Assembly: GCA_045110575.1 (NCBI GenBank)
Contig: JBGCGF010000044.1
Coordinates: 27,002-91,001 of the forward strand
Length of the DNA: 64,000 nt
DNA from: CALDTK01 sp045110575
Lineage (GTDB): Bacteria; Bacteroidota; Bacteroidia; Chitinophagales; Saprospiraceae
Direction: 5' to 3'
The position numbers were made by a program, and so were the translations under genes. The notes beneath the pieces are model-generated. The model was given only the letters and a program-made list of their open reading frames with translations. It was not told the DNA's origin and searched no databases. Shown in pieces: positions 41,803-52,346 of this stretch (positions are counted from its first letter, which is position 1; each line of letters starts with the position of its first letter).

Positions 41803-44800
41803 ATGTTGAAGCGCTTACTATATAGCCTACTTATCCTTGTTGTTGCGACAACTGCTGCTTTTGCGCAGCCCTGTCCTACCATCAATACCCCTGCAATATC
41901 CACCAACCAAGCTTGCATTGGTGACGTCGTAACGCTCACCATGGGTGGAGGCACGAACCTTGTTCCCGGTGCGCAAACGGTAGATTGGTATTCAGGATCA
42001 GCACCAGGCTTTGATCCACTTACCGCAGGAACGTATGTAGGTTCAGCTCAAATCGTTGGAAGTGCGGCCCCTTGCGCAAATCCACCAATTGTACTTGGTG
42101 GCATCGTCAATCCATGCAACGGTTCAAATCCTAATAACGGTAGCGAGGAGAACGAAGCCATGTTCATTTGGAGTGGTGGTGGATTCAATGGCTCTGACCT
42201 TGGCGTAGAGGTAAATAACCTCGGCGGCGCTACTACTGAAAATATCGGAACGCTTGGTTCTTGCCCTTTACTGAGTGTTCCAACCGTTCCTGCTACGGGT
42301 GGATGTGTAGTTCTAGCAGGTCCATCGACTATTGTGCCTGCGAATGCTTTTGTGCTTGTGTTTACAAGCAGCCTTGCAGACATTAGTTATGACTTCTCAG
42401 GTCTTTGTGCCTTAGGCTTTCCAGTCTACATTTTTCAAAACAGTTGCACAAGGCTGCAAGGCCCAACCGTGCCTGGTGCATTTTCGAATAGTGGTTCTCA
42501 AAGCTACATGGCTGATTTCGGGTGTCCTGGACCAAACCAGTCACTTACCTACACCGGCAGCACAGGAAATAATTCCTCTTTAGCGGGTTGGAATATTCTG
42601 GGCATCAATTTTCCTGCGCCTTGCAATGGAACGCCTTTCATTCCAGCACCACCTACAGTACCAACGTCGACGTTTAACATCGATCCATTCAACTACACTG
42701 TTCAAGCCACCGATTGCGGTCAGCAGTATTTCAGCGCTGTAGTTGCTCCGCCAGTAGCGGGATGTCCACCTCAAACAGGTGTAGGTGATTTAAGCCTTTT
42801 CGTTGAGTGTCCAGAGGTAACGCTTTCTGGTTCAGAGACGATATGTGTGGGCACGCTCACCTCAGGAATCAGATTCGACTTCTCGGGGTTCAATCCTCCC
42901 TATACGTTCACCTTCAGCCTTGATGGGTCACCTCAAACACCTGTAACAACCTCGGACAATCCTTTTTTCTTGCCGGTTGGCGTTGGTGCTCCAGGTGTAT
43001 ACACTGTAGGATTAGTAAGTGTGAATGGTACGACTTGTCCTGCAACGATTAGTGGAACTGCGGTAATCACAGCGATCGCTTCTGGTCCTGCGAATCCAAT
43101 TAGTGCAACGTTCTGTGCGAATGATCAACCGATCGATTTAACTACACTCGAAGACCCTGCTGTTCCAGGAGGTACTTGGTCAGGACCAAATGTCACTGGA
43201 TCAAGTTTCGATGCAGGAGCTACAGCTTCAGGTCCATTTTCACTGACCTATACACCACCTGCAGGAAGTAGCTGTACTACGCCAGGAACAGCTACGATAA
43301 CCATCGACCCAGCTGTGCCGATCGGGCTTGTACCTCCCCCTGTCCTGTGCGGACCAACAACGTTTGACCTCAATACTGCCTTTGGTGGTTCGCCAGCTGT
43401 GGGAGTTTGGTCTGGACCGAACTTAACCTTACCGTCAACCTTCAATGCCCCCGCTGTTGGTGGAGTAGGAGCAACTTTTGTCTTCACGTTCACACCAAGT
43501 ACAGGCTGCTTTCTGCCTCCGACTTATAGTATCGTTGTTTCAGCTGGAACTCCAGCTCAACCACTCGATGCTACCGTTTGTGTAACCGATCAACCCTTAG
43601 ATTTAACACCGTTGGAAGACCCAGCCGCTCCTGGCGGAACATGGTCTGGACCTAATGTTACGGGCACCTTTTTCAATGCTGGTCCTAGTGCATCAGGTAA
43701 CTTCCCAATTACCTATACTCCACCTACGGGCAGTGGCTGTTCCAGTGCTGGAACAAGCACGATAACGGTTACCCCGGCAACCACTCCGTTACTTGCTACG
43801 GCGACAGCATGTGTTTCCAATTCTCCGATTGACCTATCAACCTTAGTGGTTGGTGGATTCCCGACGGGTACCTGGACAGGGCCTGGAGTTTCAGGTGGAT
43901 TTTTCAATCCAGCGAGCACTCCTTTAGGCACGTACACCATTACGTTTACCCCAACTCCTGGCACGTGTTCTAGAACAGAGACGACGACGATAACAGTCGT
44001 TCCTGCTGTCTCTGCAAATTTGGGAACGGCCACCTTATGTGTGAACGACCCAGGGTTTGCCTTAGTTGGAATCGAAGACCCTTCTTGGCCAGGCGGAGTT
44101 TGGTCTGGTCCAGGCGTAAGTGGCGGATTATTTAACCCCGCAATCGTCGGAGTTGGAACAACAACCATTACCTACTCACCGCCAGCAGGTCAATGTGCCG
44201 TAGCGACGAACACAACGATCACCGTCACAAATCAGACCACGCCAATTTTAGGCACTGCGACGGTATGTGTCAATGATCCACTTTTCGACCTAACGACAAT
44301 TGAAGATCCTGCATTCCCTACAGGAACATGGTCAGGGTCAGGTGTTTCTGGTTCATTTTTCAACCCTAGTAGTACGGGAGTAGGACCAGCCACGGTAACC
44401 TTCACCCCTAGTGGAGGAAGCGCTTGCGAAGGACCTGCGTCAACAACGATAACAGTCACGAATGCGGCGACTCCGTTACTTGGTACTTTCACTACGTGTC
44501 AAACAGCTCCAGTTTCTAGCCTAACCGGCATAACTGACCCTTCCTTCCCGAACGGTACGTGGTCAGGTCCGGGCGTTACTGGAAATAACTTTGACCCAAG
44601 TGCTTCAGGTACAGGTCCAATCGTACTCACCTTTACTCCTGTTGCAGGAAGCTGTGCATTGACAGTGACGACAACAGTAACCATTATCGCGTCAGGACCA
44701 GCGCAGCCTCTTGACGCAACGATCTGTGCAACTGACCAACCATTTGACCTCACAACACTCGATGATCCTTTAGAACCAGGTGGGTTCTGGTCTGGAGCTA

Positions 44801-47800
44801 ACGTAACAGGCACAACCTTCGATGCTGGTCCTAGTGCGTCGGGTACGTTTACGGTAACCTATCAACCTCCTTTCGGTGGTTGTACAACTCCGGGTAACGC
44901 GACAATCACAATCAGCGCAGGTGGAACGCCAACGCTAAGTGCTGCTACCGTTTGTGTAAATGCAGGCCTAGTTGATCTGATCCCGTTACAAGACCCAGCA
45001 TTCTCAGCAGGCTCATGGTCTGGACCAGGAGCGTCAGGTTCGTTTTTCGACCCAACATTAGTTGGAATAGGAACGCACACACTAACGTTTACACCAACGG
45101 GGGGCTGCTTGTCTCCAGCGACAACAACCATCACGGTTAGCAACGCGACGACACCTGTACTAGCTCCAGTAACCTTATGTGTAACTGACCCTGCTTTCGA
45201 TTTAGTTCTACTAGAAGATCCTGCCTATACCGGAGGAACATGGACAGGCCCGAGCGTCACGTCTGGGTTCTTCAATCCAAACACTGCAGGAGTAGGCATT
45301 TATACGTTAACGTATACGGTAACTACCGGCTGTGTCAATCCTGTTACTACTACTGCTACAGTTACTATAGGAGGTCCTGCACAACCGCTTGATGCTACCA
45401 TTTGTGCATCTGACCAACCGCTTAATCTAACTACACTAGAAGATCCTGCCTCACCTGGAGGAACATGGTCTGGAGCCAATGTTACGGGTAGCACCTTTGA
45501 TGCTGGTCCAACAGCAAGTGGAAGTTACACGGTCACCTATACCCCACTCCCCGGTGGATGCGCTACGCCCGGCAACTCAACAATAACGATCAGCGCAGGA
45601 GGAACTCCAACGCTTGGATCCGCAACCGTTTGTATTTCTGGTGGACTGTATGACCTTTTCCTCATTCAGGATCCGTCATTTTCTTCTGGAGCTTGGTCTG
45701 GTGCAGGCGTAAGCGGTTCATTCTTCGACCCGACGCTTGTAGGAGTAGGCACACACAACGTGACGTTCACACCTACAGGAGGTTGCCTTTCTGTGGCAAC
45801 GACTACGGTTACCGTGAGTAACACAGTGACACCAACGGTTTCAGATGACCAACTCTGTGTTAGTGACGCACCACTTGACCTAAGTACTCTTGAAGATCCA
45901 GCCTACACAGGTGGGATTTGGACTGGACCAAGTGTTTCAGGTGGATTCTTTGATCCGAGTACTGCCGGCGTTGGCAGTTACATTTTGACCTACACCGCGA
46001 GTGGCGCTTGCGTCGGTCCTGCAACAAGTACGATAACAGTTACCCAAGCTGGTGCACCTGTTTTGGCGACAGCTACAGTGTGTGAAACCGAAATCGTAGA
46101 CCTGACGACACTTCAAGATCCCTCTTATTCTACTGGAGTTTGGAGTGGTACAAATGTGAGTGGTACGTCCTTCACTGCCGCTGGACTTCCTGCTGGCACC
46201 TATGCGCTAACGTTTACTCCTTCAGCTGCTTGCGCACAGGCAAACACAACAAACGTTACGGTATTCCTAGCCGCTCCAACCAGCGGTAGAGACACCATTA
46301 TTTGTGCAGGTTCAACTGCCTTTGCGTTGGACATGATGCTGAACGGCGGTCCAATTGCTGGTACTTGGAGCGGGCCCGGAGTCGCTGCAGGCCAATTCGA
46401 TGCACCGAATGTTGCTTCAGGCACTTATGGACTCACCTTTACACCAGCAACTGGAGTTTGTGCTTTACCTACGATGATCCAAGTGACGGTTCAGGTGTCA
46501 GGCACGCCGACCATTGCTGATCAAACCGTTTGTACCACTTCACCAACCGTCGACCTCAGTTCGCTCGTTCCTGCTCAATATGCAGGCGGTGTTTGGTCAG
46601 GCGCAAACGTGACAGGTAACAGTTTCGATCCATCTGCTGTTGCTCCAGGCAATTACCGCATTATCTATACACCAGGTGGAGCGTGTACGAATCCGGTTAC
46701 GATTACGATTACCGTAAGCTCTAGTATCACGCTGACTTTACCTGTTTTAGCCTACTGTATAGATGCAGGAGTTGTTGATTTGACGTTGGAAGACCCAGCA
46801 GCGGCACCGGGTGGCACGTGGTCTGGACCTGGAGTCGTAGCGAATCAACTAGACCCTAGTATCCCTGGGGGAGGCAACTTTACCTTAACGTACACTCCTC
46901 CTGCAGGTGGCTGCGCTACTACTGCGGTTACAACGCAACTTGAGATTAGCCCGCTAACAACCGTGGGGATTTTCACCGATACGGTTTGTGCTGGAACGGG
47001 ACCAATTGACCTAAGCGCTCAACTCGACCCAGCATTCGCAACAGGGTCATGGTCAGGCAGTAGTGTGACCAGTGCTGGCATCTACACACCGACAAATACA
47101 GCAGGCCCAGACCAAGTAACCTTTACGCCGCAAGGGGGATGTTACTCTGCAGCCCAATTCACCTTTGATGTGGTAGGGGTCTCGACTTTGTCTGCTGGAC
47201 AACCTACATTCACTTGTGCCCCCAACGGACAGACGTATATCGCTACTATCAGCGTTACGACGACACCAAACAACGGCACTATTACAACATCTATAGGAAC
47301 ACTCGTAGGATCGATCTTAACCATCACTGGCTTGGTGAGTGGCACAACGAATAGCGTCATCATTGATGATGCAGCTACTTGTAACGCTCCGATTACCCTA
47401 GATGTATCCTTCAATTGCCCTCCAGCCAACTGCACTACAGATGCAGGAACGCTCGCTGGCGGACCTTACGAATTGTGCTTTACAGATCAATTTACCAATG
47501 CCGGCGCGATTGGATCTGTCAACGATGGTGACGATGTACTCGTCTACTTCCTCGACAACGATACCGACCCTGACAACGGGTTTATTGACCAAAGCTTAAC
47601 GCCTCAATTTGCAATGCCTGCGGGCCTCGCTGGACAAACGTTCTTCTTCTATGCCTTGAGTGGCAATGATGATGGTTCGGGAGGAGTGTCAGCAGTTGAC
47701 AATTGCCGCTCTCAAAGCAATGCGCTAGAAGTTACCTGGGGCCTACCGATCTCAGTAGTTGCGTCAGCGCCAATTTGTGATGCTGCTCAAGACGCTTATA

Positions 47801-50058
47801 CCGTTGAGATTACAGTCACAGGCGGATGGCCTTCTTACCTGGAAACAGCGGGAACGGCTGGATCCTTTATTCGGACTGCAGTATTCCTTGCGGGTCCTTT
47901 CCCTACGGGGAGCGTCGTGAACTTATCTTTTGATGATGCGCAAGGCTGTGGACCGGCTACAATTACGGTAACACACGACTGCTCCAGTCCTTGTGTCATT
48001 CCTGATCCGGGCTCATTTGCAACAAGTCCTTTATTGCTTTGCGACAATTACATCACCGACGCCAACTACAACAATGACGCTGTACTAGGTGCCAACGATG
48101 TTCAGTTCTTTATTGTCTACGGTGACGCCGCAGGTACAATCGAGTTAGGAAGATTCCCGAGTTTACCGATTGACCTCGGTCCACTTGGAATCACCAACGG
48201 GATCGTTTACGTCTCTAGTTTAGCTGGAGAGAATGATGGAAGCGGTGGAGTAAGTACTACATGCTTTGACGAAAGTCCATTACGTGCTATCCAACTTGGT
48301 CAAACGCAACAAATGAGCTTTGACACGACGGTCTGTAGTGGTACTGCTGTTCTTATTTCCGGAACCACGTATACCGACACGAATAATACGGGCTCTTACA
48401 TGCTATCTGGTTTTGGCGCAAGCTGTGATACGGTAGTTAACGTTACTGTGAATTTCACAACTGGTGGCGGAACAACGATTGATCGTACAGACCAGATTTG
48501 CAACAATGAAACGCTCACAATTGGTGGCCAGATATTCTCTGCTAGCAATCCTTCAGATACGTTTACGATAGGCGCAACGGCATGTGATACGACCTATCGT
48601 GTAGCCTTAGTGGTTCTTCCACCAACTGATACGCTTTTACGTGATACGCTATGTGTTGGAGATAGACTAATTGTCGGAAATGTAATTTTCGATGAGTCGA
48701 ACCCAAGCGGTACATCTGTCATTCTAGCGCGAAGTGGTTGTGATAGCATCGTCAATGTCGAGCTTGAGTTTCTCAGCGCTCCTGTAGTTTCCATTCTTGG
48801 ACCTCCAACGTACTGCGCAGGAGAAGACATAGAGGTTACGGTGCGTGTTGAAGGCACACGATCTGTCATGGGGGATGTGTTCGTCAATGGGAACCCTACC
48901 GGGTCGACAATTCTAGCCATTGGAGATAACACACTTACTTTCCCAGCCACAAGCGGATTCTCCTTTAGGCTGAGCAACATCATGGCTACAACTGGTAGTT
49001 GTGCCCAAGGTGCTCCTACACAAGTGAGTTACTCTCCACTTGTCTCTCAATTGAATGCTGATATACCGACCCCTCTTTCAGGAGAATTCACTGCGTGTAA
49101 TGGCAATACTGTTGCTTCGATTATTGCTCAACCTGGGAATGGCATCGGCCCTTTCAGCTACGCTTGGTCGACGGGTGATACAACTAGCGCGATAAGTGAT
49201 GTTGGTCAAGGAAGCTACGCTGTCACGATTACAGACGACGTTGGATGTATGTCTATGACCACCGTAGAAGTAGGAGAAGGTGACACGCTTGCTTACACAC
49301 TCGCGATGATAGATCCTATCTGTCCAAATGGGCAGGGAAGCATCTCTATCTCCCTAGATGAGTTTCCGCAAAACGCTGAATTCCGCTTTGACCTTCCTGG
49401 CCTTGATCCACTAACGTCTCCTGATCTGAGTTTCGACAATTTGGATGCTGGAACGTATGTATTCCAGCTTATTCAAGAGAATGGTTGTGACCAAAGCACG
49501 TTGATCACCATTGAAGATCCGGTGTTTTATGACATCATACGCTTTGATACGATAGACATCTTACTGGGAGATTCTGCCCGAATTTTCCTTGACTTACCGA
49601 ACTCGTTAGATTCGATTCGATGGATTCCAGGTGAGTACATTGACTGTGACACGTGCGAACGTGTATTGGTCTCTCCTCCTTTCGACCTCGAGTATGAAGC
49701 GATTGCGTACACCACTGAAGGCTGTGAGGTTGGCGACCGAGTTTTCATTCGCGTAGCACCTTTAACAGAGATCTACATCCCGACTGCCTTTAGCCCGAAC
49801 GGCGACCGACTCAACGACCGACTGTTGCCTTATGGTGGACCAGAAGTTGAACTGATTGAGTCGTTCTTAGTATTCGACCGTTGGGGCAATGAGCTGCACA
49901 GAACGGGAGGATTTGCACCAGGTGACGATCTTTATGGCTGGGATGGAACACATCGTGGTCAGGTTATGAATCCGGCGGTCTTTGTTGCCCTTGCCACCGT
50001 TCGATTTAAGAATGGAACGGTTCGCACCTTTACTGGAGATGTGTTGTTAGTCCGCTAG
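41803..50058 (+). CDS. Giant repetitive surface protein with T9SS type B sorting domain
   Basis: A 2751-aa cell-surface protein, probably an adhesin. The ATG at 41803 opens a signal peptide (LLYSLLILVVATTAAFAQ); an in-frame ATG at 41749 lies in a likely promoter. After a unique region of about 425 residues come 18 tandem modules of about 76 residues (roughly 430-1800), each with the pattern C...PIDLTTLEDP....GGTWSGPGVTG..F.P, then a TYT.TP.GGC strand pair. Next are mixed beta modules, three copies of a C.G......G.....GCD repeat (about 2170-2330), and one SprB-like repeat (FSYAWSTGDTTSAISDVGQG). The last 95 residues are the gliding-motility type B domain: PTAFSPNGDRLNDRL, FDRWGNEL, WDGTHRGQ. 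Conserved Cys pairs suggest disulfides. Confidence 0.92.
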   Translation: MLKRLLYSLLILVVATTAAFAQPCPTINTPAISTNQACIGDVVTLTMGGGTNLVPGAQTVDWYSGSAPGFDPLTAGTYVGSAQIVGSAAPCANPPIVLGGIVNPCNGSNPNNGSEENEAMFIWSGGGFNGSDLGVEVNNLGGATTENIGTLGSCPLLSVPTVPATGGCVVLAGPSTIVPANAFVLVFTSSLADISYDFSGLCALGFPVYIFQNSCTRLQGPTVPGAFSNSGSQSYMADFGCPGPNQSLTYTGSTGNNSSLAGWNILGINFPAPCNGTPFIPAPPTVPTSTFNIDPFNYTVQATDCGQQYFSAVVAPPVAGCPPQTGVGDLSLFVECPEVTLSGSETICVGTLTSGIRFDFSGFNPPYTFTFSLDGSPQTPVTTSDNPFFLPVGVGAPGVYTVGLVSVNGTTCPATISGTAVITAIASGPANPISATFCANDQPIDLTTLEDPAVPGGTWSGPNVTGSSFDAGATASGPFSLTYTPPAGSSCTTPGTATITIDPAVPIGLVPPPVLCGPTTFDLNTAFGGSPAVGVWSGPNLTLPSTFNAPAVGGVGATFVFTFTPSTGCFLPPTYSIVVSAGTPAQPLDATVCVTDQPLDLTPLEDPAAPGGTWSGPNVTGTFFNAGPSASGNFPITYTPPTGSGCSSAGTSTITVTPATTPLLATATACVSNSPIDLSTLVVGGFPTGTWTGPGVSGGFFNPASTPLGTYTITFTPTPGTCSRTETTTITVVPAVSANLGTATLCVNDPGFALVGIEDPSWPGGVWSGPGVSGGLFNPAIVGVGTTTITYSPPAGQCAVATNTTITVTNQTTPILGTATVCVNDPLFDLTTIEDPAFPTGTWSGSGVSGSFFNPSSTGVGPATVTFTPSGGSACEGPASTTITVTNAATPLLGTFTTCQTAPVSSLTGITDPSFPNGTWSGPGVTGNNFDPSASGTGPIVLTFTPVAGSCALTVTTTVTIIASGPAQPLDATICATDQPFDLTTLDDPLEPGGFWSGANVTGTTFDAGPSASGTFTVTYQPPFGGCTTPGNATITISAGGTPTLSAATVCVNAGLVDLIPLQDPAFSAGSWSGPGASGSFFDPTLVGIGTHTLTFTPTGGCLSPATTTITVSNATTPVLAPVTLCVTDPAFDLVLLEDPAYTGGTWTGPSVTSGFFNPNTAGVGIYTLTYTVTTGCVNPVTTTATVTIGGPAQPLDATICASDQPLNLTTLEDPASPGGTWSGANVTGSTFDAGPTASGSYTVTYTPLPGGCATPGNSTITISAGGTPTLGSATVCISGGLYDLFLIQDPSFSSGAWSGAGVSGSFFDPTLVGVGTHNVTFTPTGGCLSVATTTVTVSNTVTPTVSDDQLCVSDAPLDLSTLEDPAYTGGIWTGPSVSGGFFDPSTAGVGSYILTYTASGACVGPATSTITVTQAGAPVLATATVCETEIVDLTTLQDPSYSTGVWSGTNVSGTSFTAAGLPAGTYALTFTPSAACAQANTTNVTVFLAAPTSGRDTIICAGSTAFALDMMLNGGPIAGTWSGPGVAAGQFDAPNVASGTYGLTFTPATGVCALPTMIQVTVQVSGTPTIADQTVCTTSPTVDLSSLVPAQYAGGVWSGANVTGNSFDPSAVAPGNYRIIYTPGGACTNPVTITITVSSSITLTLPVLAYCIDAGVVDLTLEDPAAAPGGTWSGPGVVANQLDPSIPGGGNFTLTYTPPAGGCATTAVTTQLEISPLTTVGIFTDTVCAGTGPIDLSAQLDPAFATGSWSGSSVTSAGIYTPTNTAGPDQVTFTPQGGCYSAAQFTFDVVGVSTLSAGQPTFTCAPNGQTYIATISVTTTPNNGTITTSIGTLVGSILTITGLVSGTTNSVIIDDAATCNAPITLDVSFNCPPANCTTDAGTLAGGPYELCFTDQFTNAGAIGSVNDGDDVLVYFLDNDTDPDNGFIDQSLTPQFAMPAGLAGQTFFFYALSGNDDGSGGVSAVDNCRSQSNALEVTWGLPISVVASAPICDAAQDAYTVEITVTGGWPSYLETAGTAGSFIRTAVFLAGPFPTGSVVNLSFDDAQGCGPATITVTHDCSSPCVIPDPGSFATSPLLLCDNYITDANYNNDAVLGANDVQFFIVYGDAAGTIELGRFPSLPIDLGPLGITNGIVYVSSLAGENDGSGGVSTTCFDESPLRAIQLGQTQQMSFDTTVCSGTAVLISGTTYTDTNNTGSYMLSGFGASCDTVVNVTVNFTTGGGTTIDRTDQICNNETLTIGGQIFSASNPSDTFTIGATACDTTYRVALVVLPPTDTLLRDTLCVGDRLIVGNVIFDESNPSGTSVILARSGCDSIVNVELEFLSAPVVSILGPPTYCAGEDIEVTVRVEGTRSVMGDVFVNGNPTGSTILAIGDNTLTFPATSGFSFRLSNIMATTGSCAQGAPTQVSYSPLVSQLNADIPTPLSGEFTACNGNTVASIIAQPGNGIGPFSYAWSTGDTTSAISDVGQGSYAVTITDDVGCMSMTTVEVGEGDTLAYTLAMIDPICPNGQGSISISLDEFPQNAEFRFDLPGLDPLTSPDLSFDNLDAGTYVFQLIQENGCDQSTLITIEDPVFYDIIRFDTIDILLGDSARIFLDLPNSLDSIRWIPGEYIDCDTCERVLVSPPFDLEYEAIAYTTEGCEVGDRVFIRVAPLTEIYIPTAFSPNGDRLNDRLLPYGGPEVELIESFLVFDRWGNELHRTGGFAPGDDLYGWDGTHRGQVMNPAVFVALATVRFKNGTVRTFTGDVLLVR

Positions 50059-50071
50059 CAACCGGACAACT

Positions 50072-50971
50072 ATGCGCGTCGCATTTTCGCCTATCTACCA
50101 TTATCAGCTTCCGCCAAAACATCGATTTCCGATGGCGAAGTATGACTTGCTACCCGAGCAGTTGCTGTATGAAGGCACGCTAACCGAGGCTTCTTTTTTC
50201 GAACCAGAACGACTGACAGAGAAGGAATTACTGCTGACGCATACCCAGGAGTTTTGGCGAAAGCTGCAGGCGCAAGACTTATCGAGAAAAGAGATAAGGG
50301 ATATTGGTTTTCCGCTTTCGCTAAAACTCGTGGAACGTGGCCTTCACATCGCTCAAGGAACACTAAGCTGCGCTAGATATGCGCAGTCAGATGGTGTCGC
50401 ACTCAATATCGCAGGTGGCACCCACCACAGCTTTGCGGATAAAGGAGAAGGGTTCTGCGTATTTAACGACATCGCGATTGCAGCCAATGTAATGCTTACT
50501 AGTGGAGAGGTCTCTAAAGTGGTCGTTATCGATCTTGATGTGCATCAAGGAAATGGTAATGCCAAGCTGTTTGAGAATGAGCCTCGTGTCTTTACGCTCA
50601 GCTTTCACGGTGCTCGCAACTACCCTACGCGTAAAATGATTAGTGATTTGGACCTTGGGTTCGAGGATAAAACAGAGGACGAGTTCTACTTAAGTGAAGT
50701 GGCTCGAATCATTCCTAGCGTGTTAGACAAACAGCAACCTGATTTCGTCTTCTACCTCTCTGGAGTAGATGTACTGGCTGCCGATAAACTGGGACGACTG
50801 AGTATTAGCCCGCAAGGTTGCCGTGAGCGAGATCGCCTTGTATTGCAAGCTTGTCACGATCGAAATTTACCTGTGGCCGTGAGCATGGGTGGAGGGTATG
50901 CAGAGCGACTCGCTACGATCATTGATGCGCACGCGAACACCTTCAGGGTTGCTAAGGAGGTTTACGGCTAG
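50072..50971 (+). CDS. Histone deacetylase-family hydrolase
   Basis: A 299-aa zinc hydrolase of the HDAC/acetoin-utilisation/acetylpolyamine amidohydrolase superfamily, closest in form to the short class IV-like bacterial proteins. The active site is complete: His118-His119 in GGTHHSFADKGEGFCVFND, the zinc ligands Asp156 and His158 in VVVIDLDVHQGNG, and a third Asp in YLSGVDVLAADKLG, with the Gly-rich SMGGGYAERL near the end. The likely reaction is deacetylation of an acetyl-lysine or small acetylated amine; substrate unknown. It starts 13 bp after the giant gene and contains two full 14-mer repeats (50107, 50251) plus a variant (50314). Confidence 0.9.
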   Translation: MRVAFSPIYHYQLPPKHRFPMAKYDLLPEQLLYEGTLTEASFFEPERLTEKELLLTHTQEFWRKLQAQDLSRKEIRDIGFPLSLKLVERGLHIAQGTLSCARYAQSDGVALNIAGGTHHSFADKGEGFCVFNDIAIAANVMLTSGEVSKVVVIDLDVHQGNGNAKLFENEPRVFTLSFHGARNYPTRKMISDLDLGFEDKTEDEFYLSEVARIIPSVLDKQQPDFVFYLSGVDVLAADKLGRLSISPQGCRERDRLVLQACHDRNLPVAVSMGGGYAERLATIIDAHANTFRVAKEVYG

Positions 50972-51017
50972 TTGGCTTGACCTACGGCGATGGTATTTCG
51001 CATGGTTCGGCCTTTAG

Positions 51018-52166
51018 CTACAGCTTTATAAAAATGCTCTTACGATACAAGGAGTAAGCAAATGCCCAGCAGGTAGCAACCACACTCAACGCGAACATCA
51101 ACGATGCGAGTTTAGGTGGAGCGATCGACGCTGAATACACGCTCTCCCACAAAAAGCTATACAGGTTGGTTTCCTTACCTGCATCGTTTGTCCACTTCAC
51201 GATTTGATACATGGTGTTGACGAACACAGATGAGAATGCGTAGACAATGAGTGGATTTGTGCCGAAATGAACGAACGGTGCGGTCCATCCTTTCCATGAT
51301 TTCACATCGATGAGGTAGAGTAAGGTGCCTAGTACCATGGCAGCGATTCCTCCTGCATACATCACGTAGCTGCTCGTCCAAAGTGGCTTATTGATTGGGA
51401 TGACCAGGTTGAGTAACTGACCTGCGACGATCAGTGCTGCTCCATAGACCAGCAAGACTTTAACCGCTTTGAGCTTTGTGGGTTGTTTTCGAATTTGATA
51501 GCCAGCAAATGCCCCAAGTAATGCTGTTGCACCGGTTGAAATCATTCCTATAAGTCCTTCAGGATCGAACGGCATTCCGAAGCCTCCGTACATGTGTTTT
51601 TCGCCAACGGTCAGCAGGTCTAGTGTTCGTTTAAAGTTGTCTTCGAGTGTGAACGCTACACCTGCATCTGCTCCAACGACAAGGATTCCCCAATACAATA
51701 AGGCTAAGCCGATGGCCGCACTCAACCAATGTTTTGGCGGAAGCAGCACACACAAACTTGCTGCAAGTCCGTAGGCGAGGGCTATACGTTGCAGTACTCC
51801 GTGCACCCGTAAGTCCCCGATATTGAGGTGATAGAAAGGGAACCAATTCAAGCAAAGCCCGACCAAGAAGATCATGGCGGTTCGCTTCAATATTTTAGCA
51901 AAGGCAGGCCCTTTGCTCAGGTTCTGGCCATCTGCGGTATACTTCGCTAATGAGAATGCCATGGAGACACCTACGATGAACACGAAATTGGGGAAGACGA
52001 GATCGGTGAGCGTGCAACCATGCCACTTTGCATGCAGAAATGGAGCGTAGACGTGCGACCAACTACCAGGAGTATTGACGAGCACCATGAGTGCAATGGT
52101 GAGACCGCGAAAGACATCGAGGGAAAGGAGTCGGCCTTTCAGAGGTTTGGGGAGAGCTGTGTTCAC
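51018..52166 (-). CDS. Membrane acyltransferase (heparan-glucosaminide N-acetyltransferase-like)
   Basis: A 382-aa inner-membrane protein with about 10 helices, of the DUF5009/NagX group related to human HGSNAT. The N-terminal signature RLLSLDVFRGLTIALMVLVN (residues about 12-31) and FPNFVFIVGVSMAFSL are diagnostic; VHGVLQRIALAYGLAA follows, and GTNPLIVYAFSSVFVN lies near the C terminus. The family is thought to acetylate amino sugars across the membrane with acetyl-CoA. Convergent with the HDAC-family gene; a link through acetylated amino sugars is possible but unproven. Confidence 0.88.
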   Translation of the reverse strand: MNTALPKPLKGRLLSLDVFRGLTIALMVLVNTPGSWSHVYAPFLHAKWHGCTLTDLVFPNFVFIVGVSMAFSLAKYTADGQNLSKGPAFAKILKRTAMIFLVGLCLNWFPFYHLNIGDLRVHGVLQRIALAYGLAASLCVLLPPKHWLSAAIGLALLYWGILVVGADAGVAFTLEDNFKRTLDLLTVGEKHMYGGFGMPFDPEGLIGMISTGATALLGAFAGYQIRKQPTKLKAVKVLLVYGAALIVAGQLLNLVIPINKPLWTSSYVMYAGGIAAMVLGTLLYLIDVKSWKGWTAPFVHFGTNPLIVYAFSSVFVNTMYQIVKWTNDAGKETNLYSFLWESVYSASIAPPKLASLMFALSVVATCWAFAYSLYRKSIFIKL

Positions 52167-52313
52167 TCAGGAAAGTTAGCAGAGTCTTGCGAGACTATGA
52201 CGAACTGTGGAGTTTTAAGCAATCCCTAGTTTATCCAACTCTTCCTGCTGAACTTGACCGAACAGCATAGCATTCACAGAACAAAGGCTACCCATTAATC
52301 AAACGATTTGTAG

Positions 52314-52321
52314 TATTTTTG
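52314..52321 (+). promoter_or_regulatory. Possible -7 box of priA
   Basis: TATTTTTG matches TAnnTTTG, 25 bp before the start codon. No TTG is found at the expected -33 distance. Confidence 0.35.
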
Positions 52322-52346
52322 TGTTCCTTCTTTGTAACTCCCCTGA

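Noticed and set aside
42048..46424. Long open frames on the minus strand through the first giant gene
   Set aside because: They mirror the repeat period and codon pattern of the plus-strand gene (Pro/Val-rich products); no start signals or domains. Shadows of the repeats.
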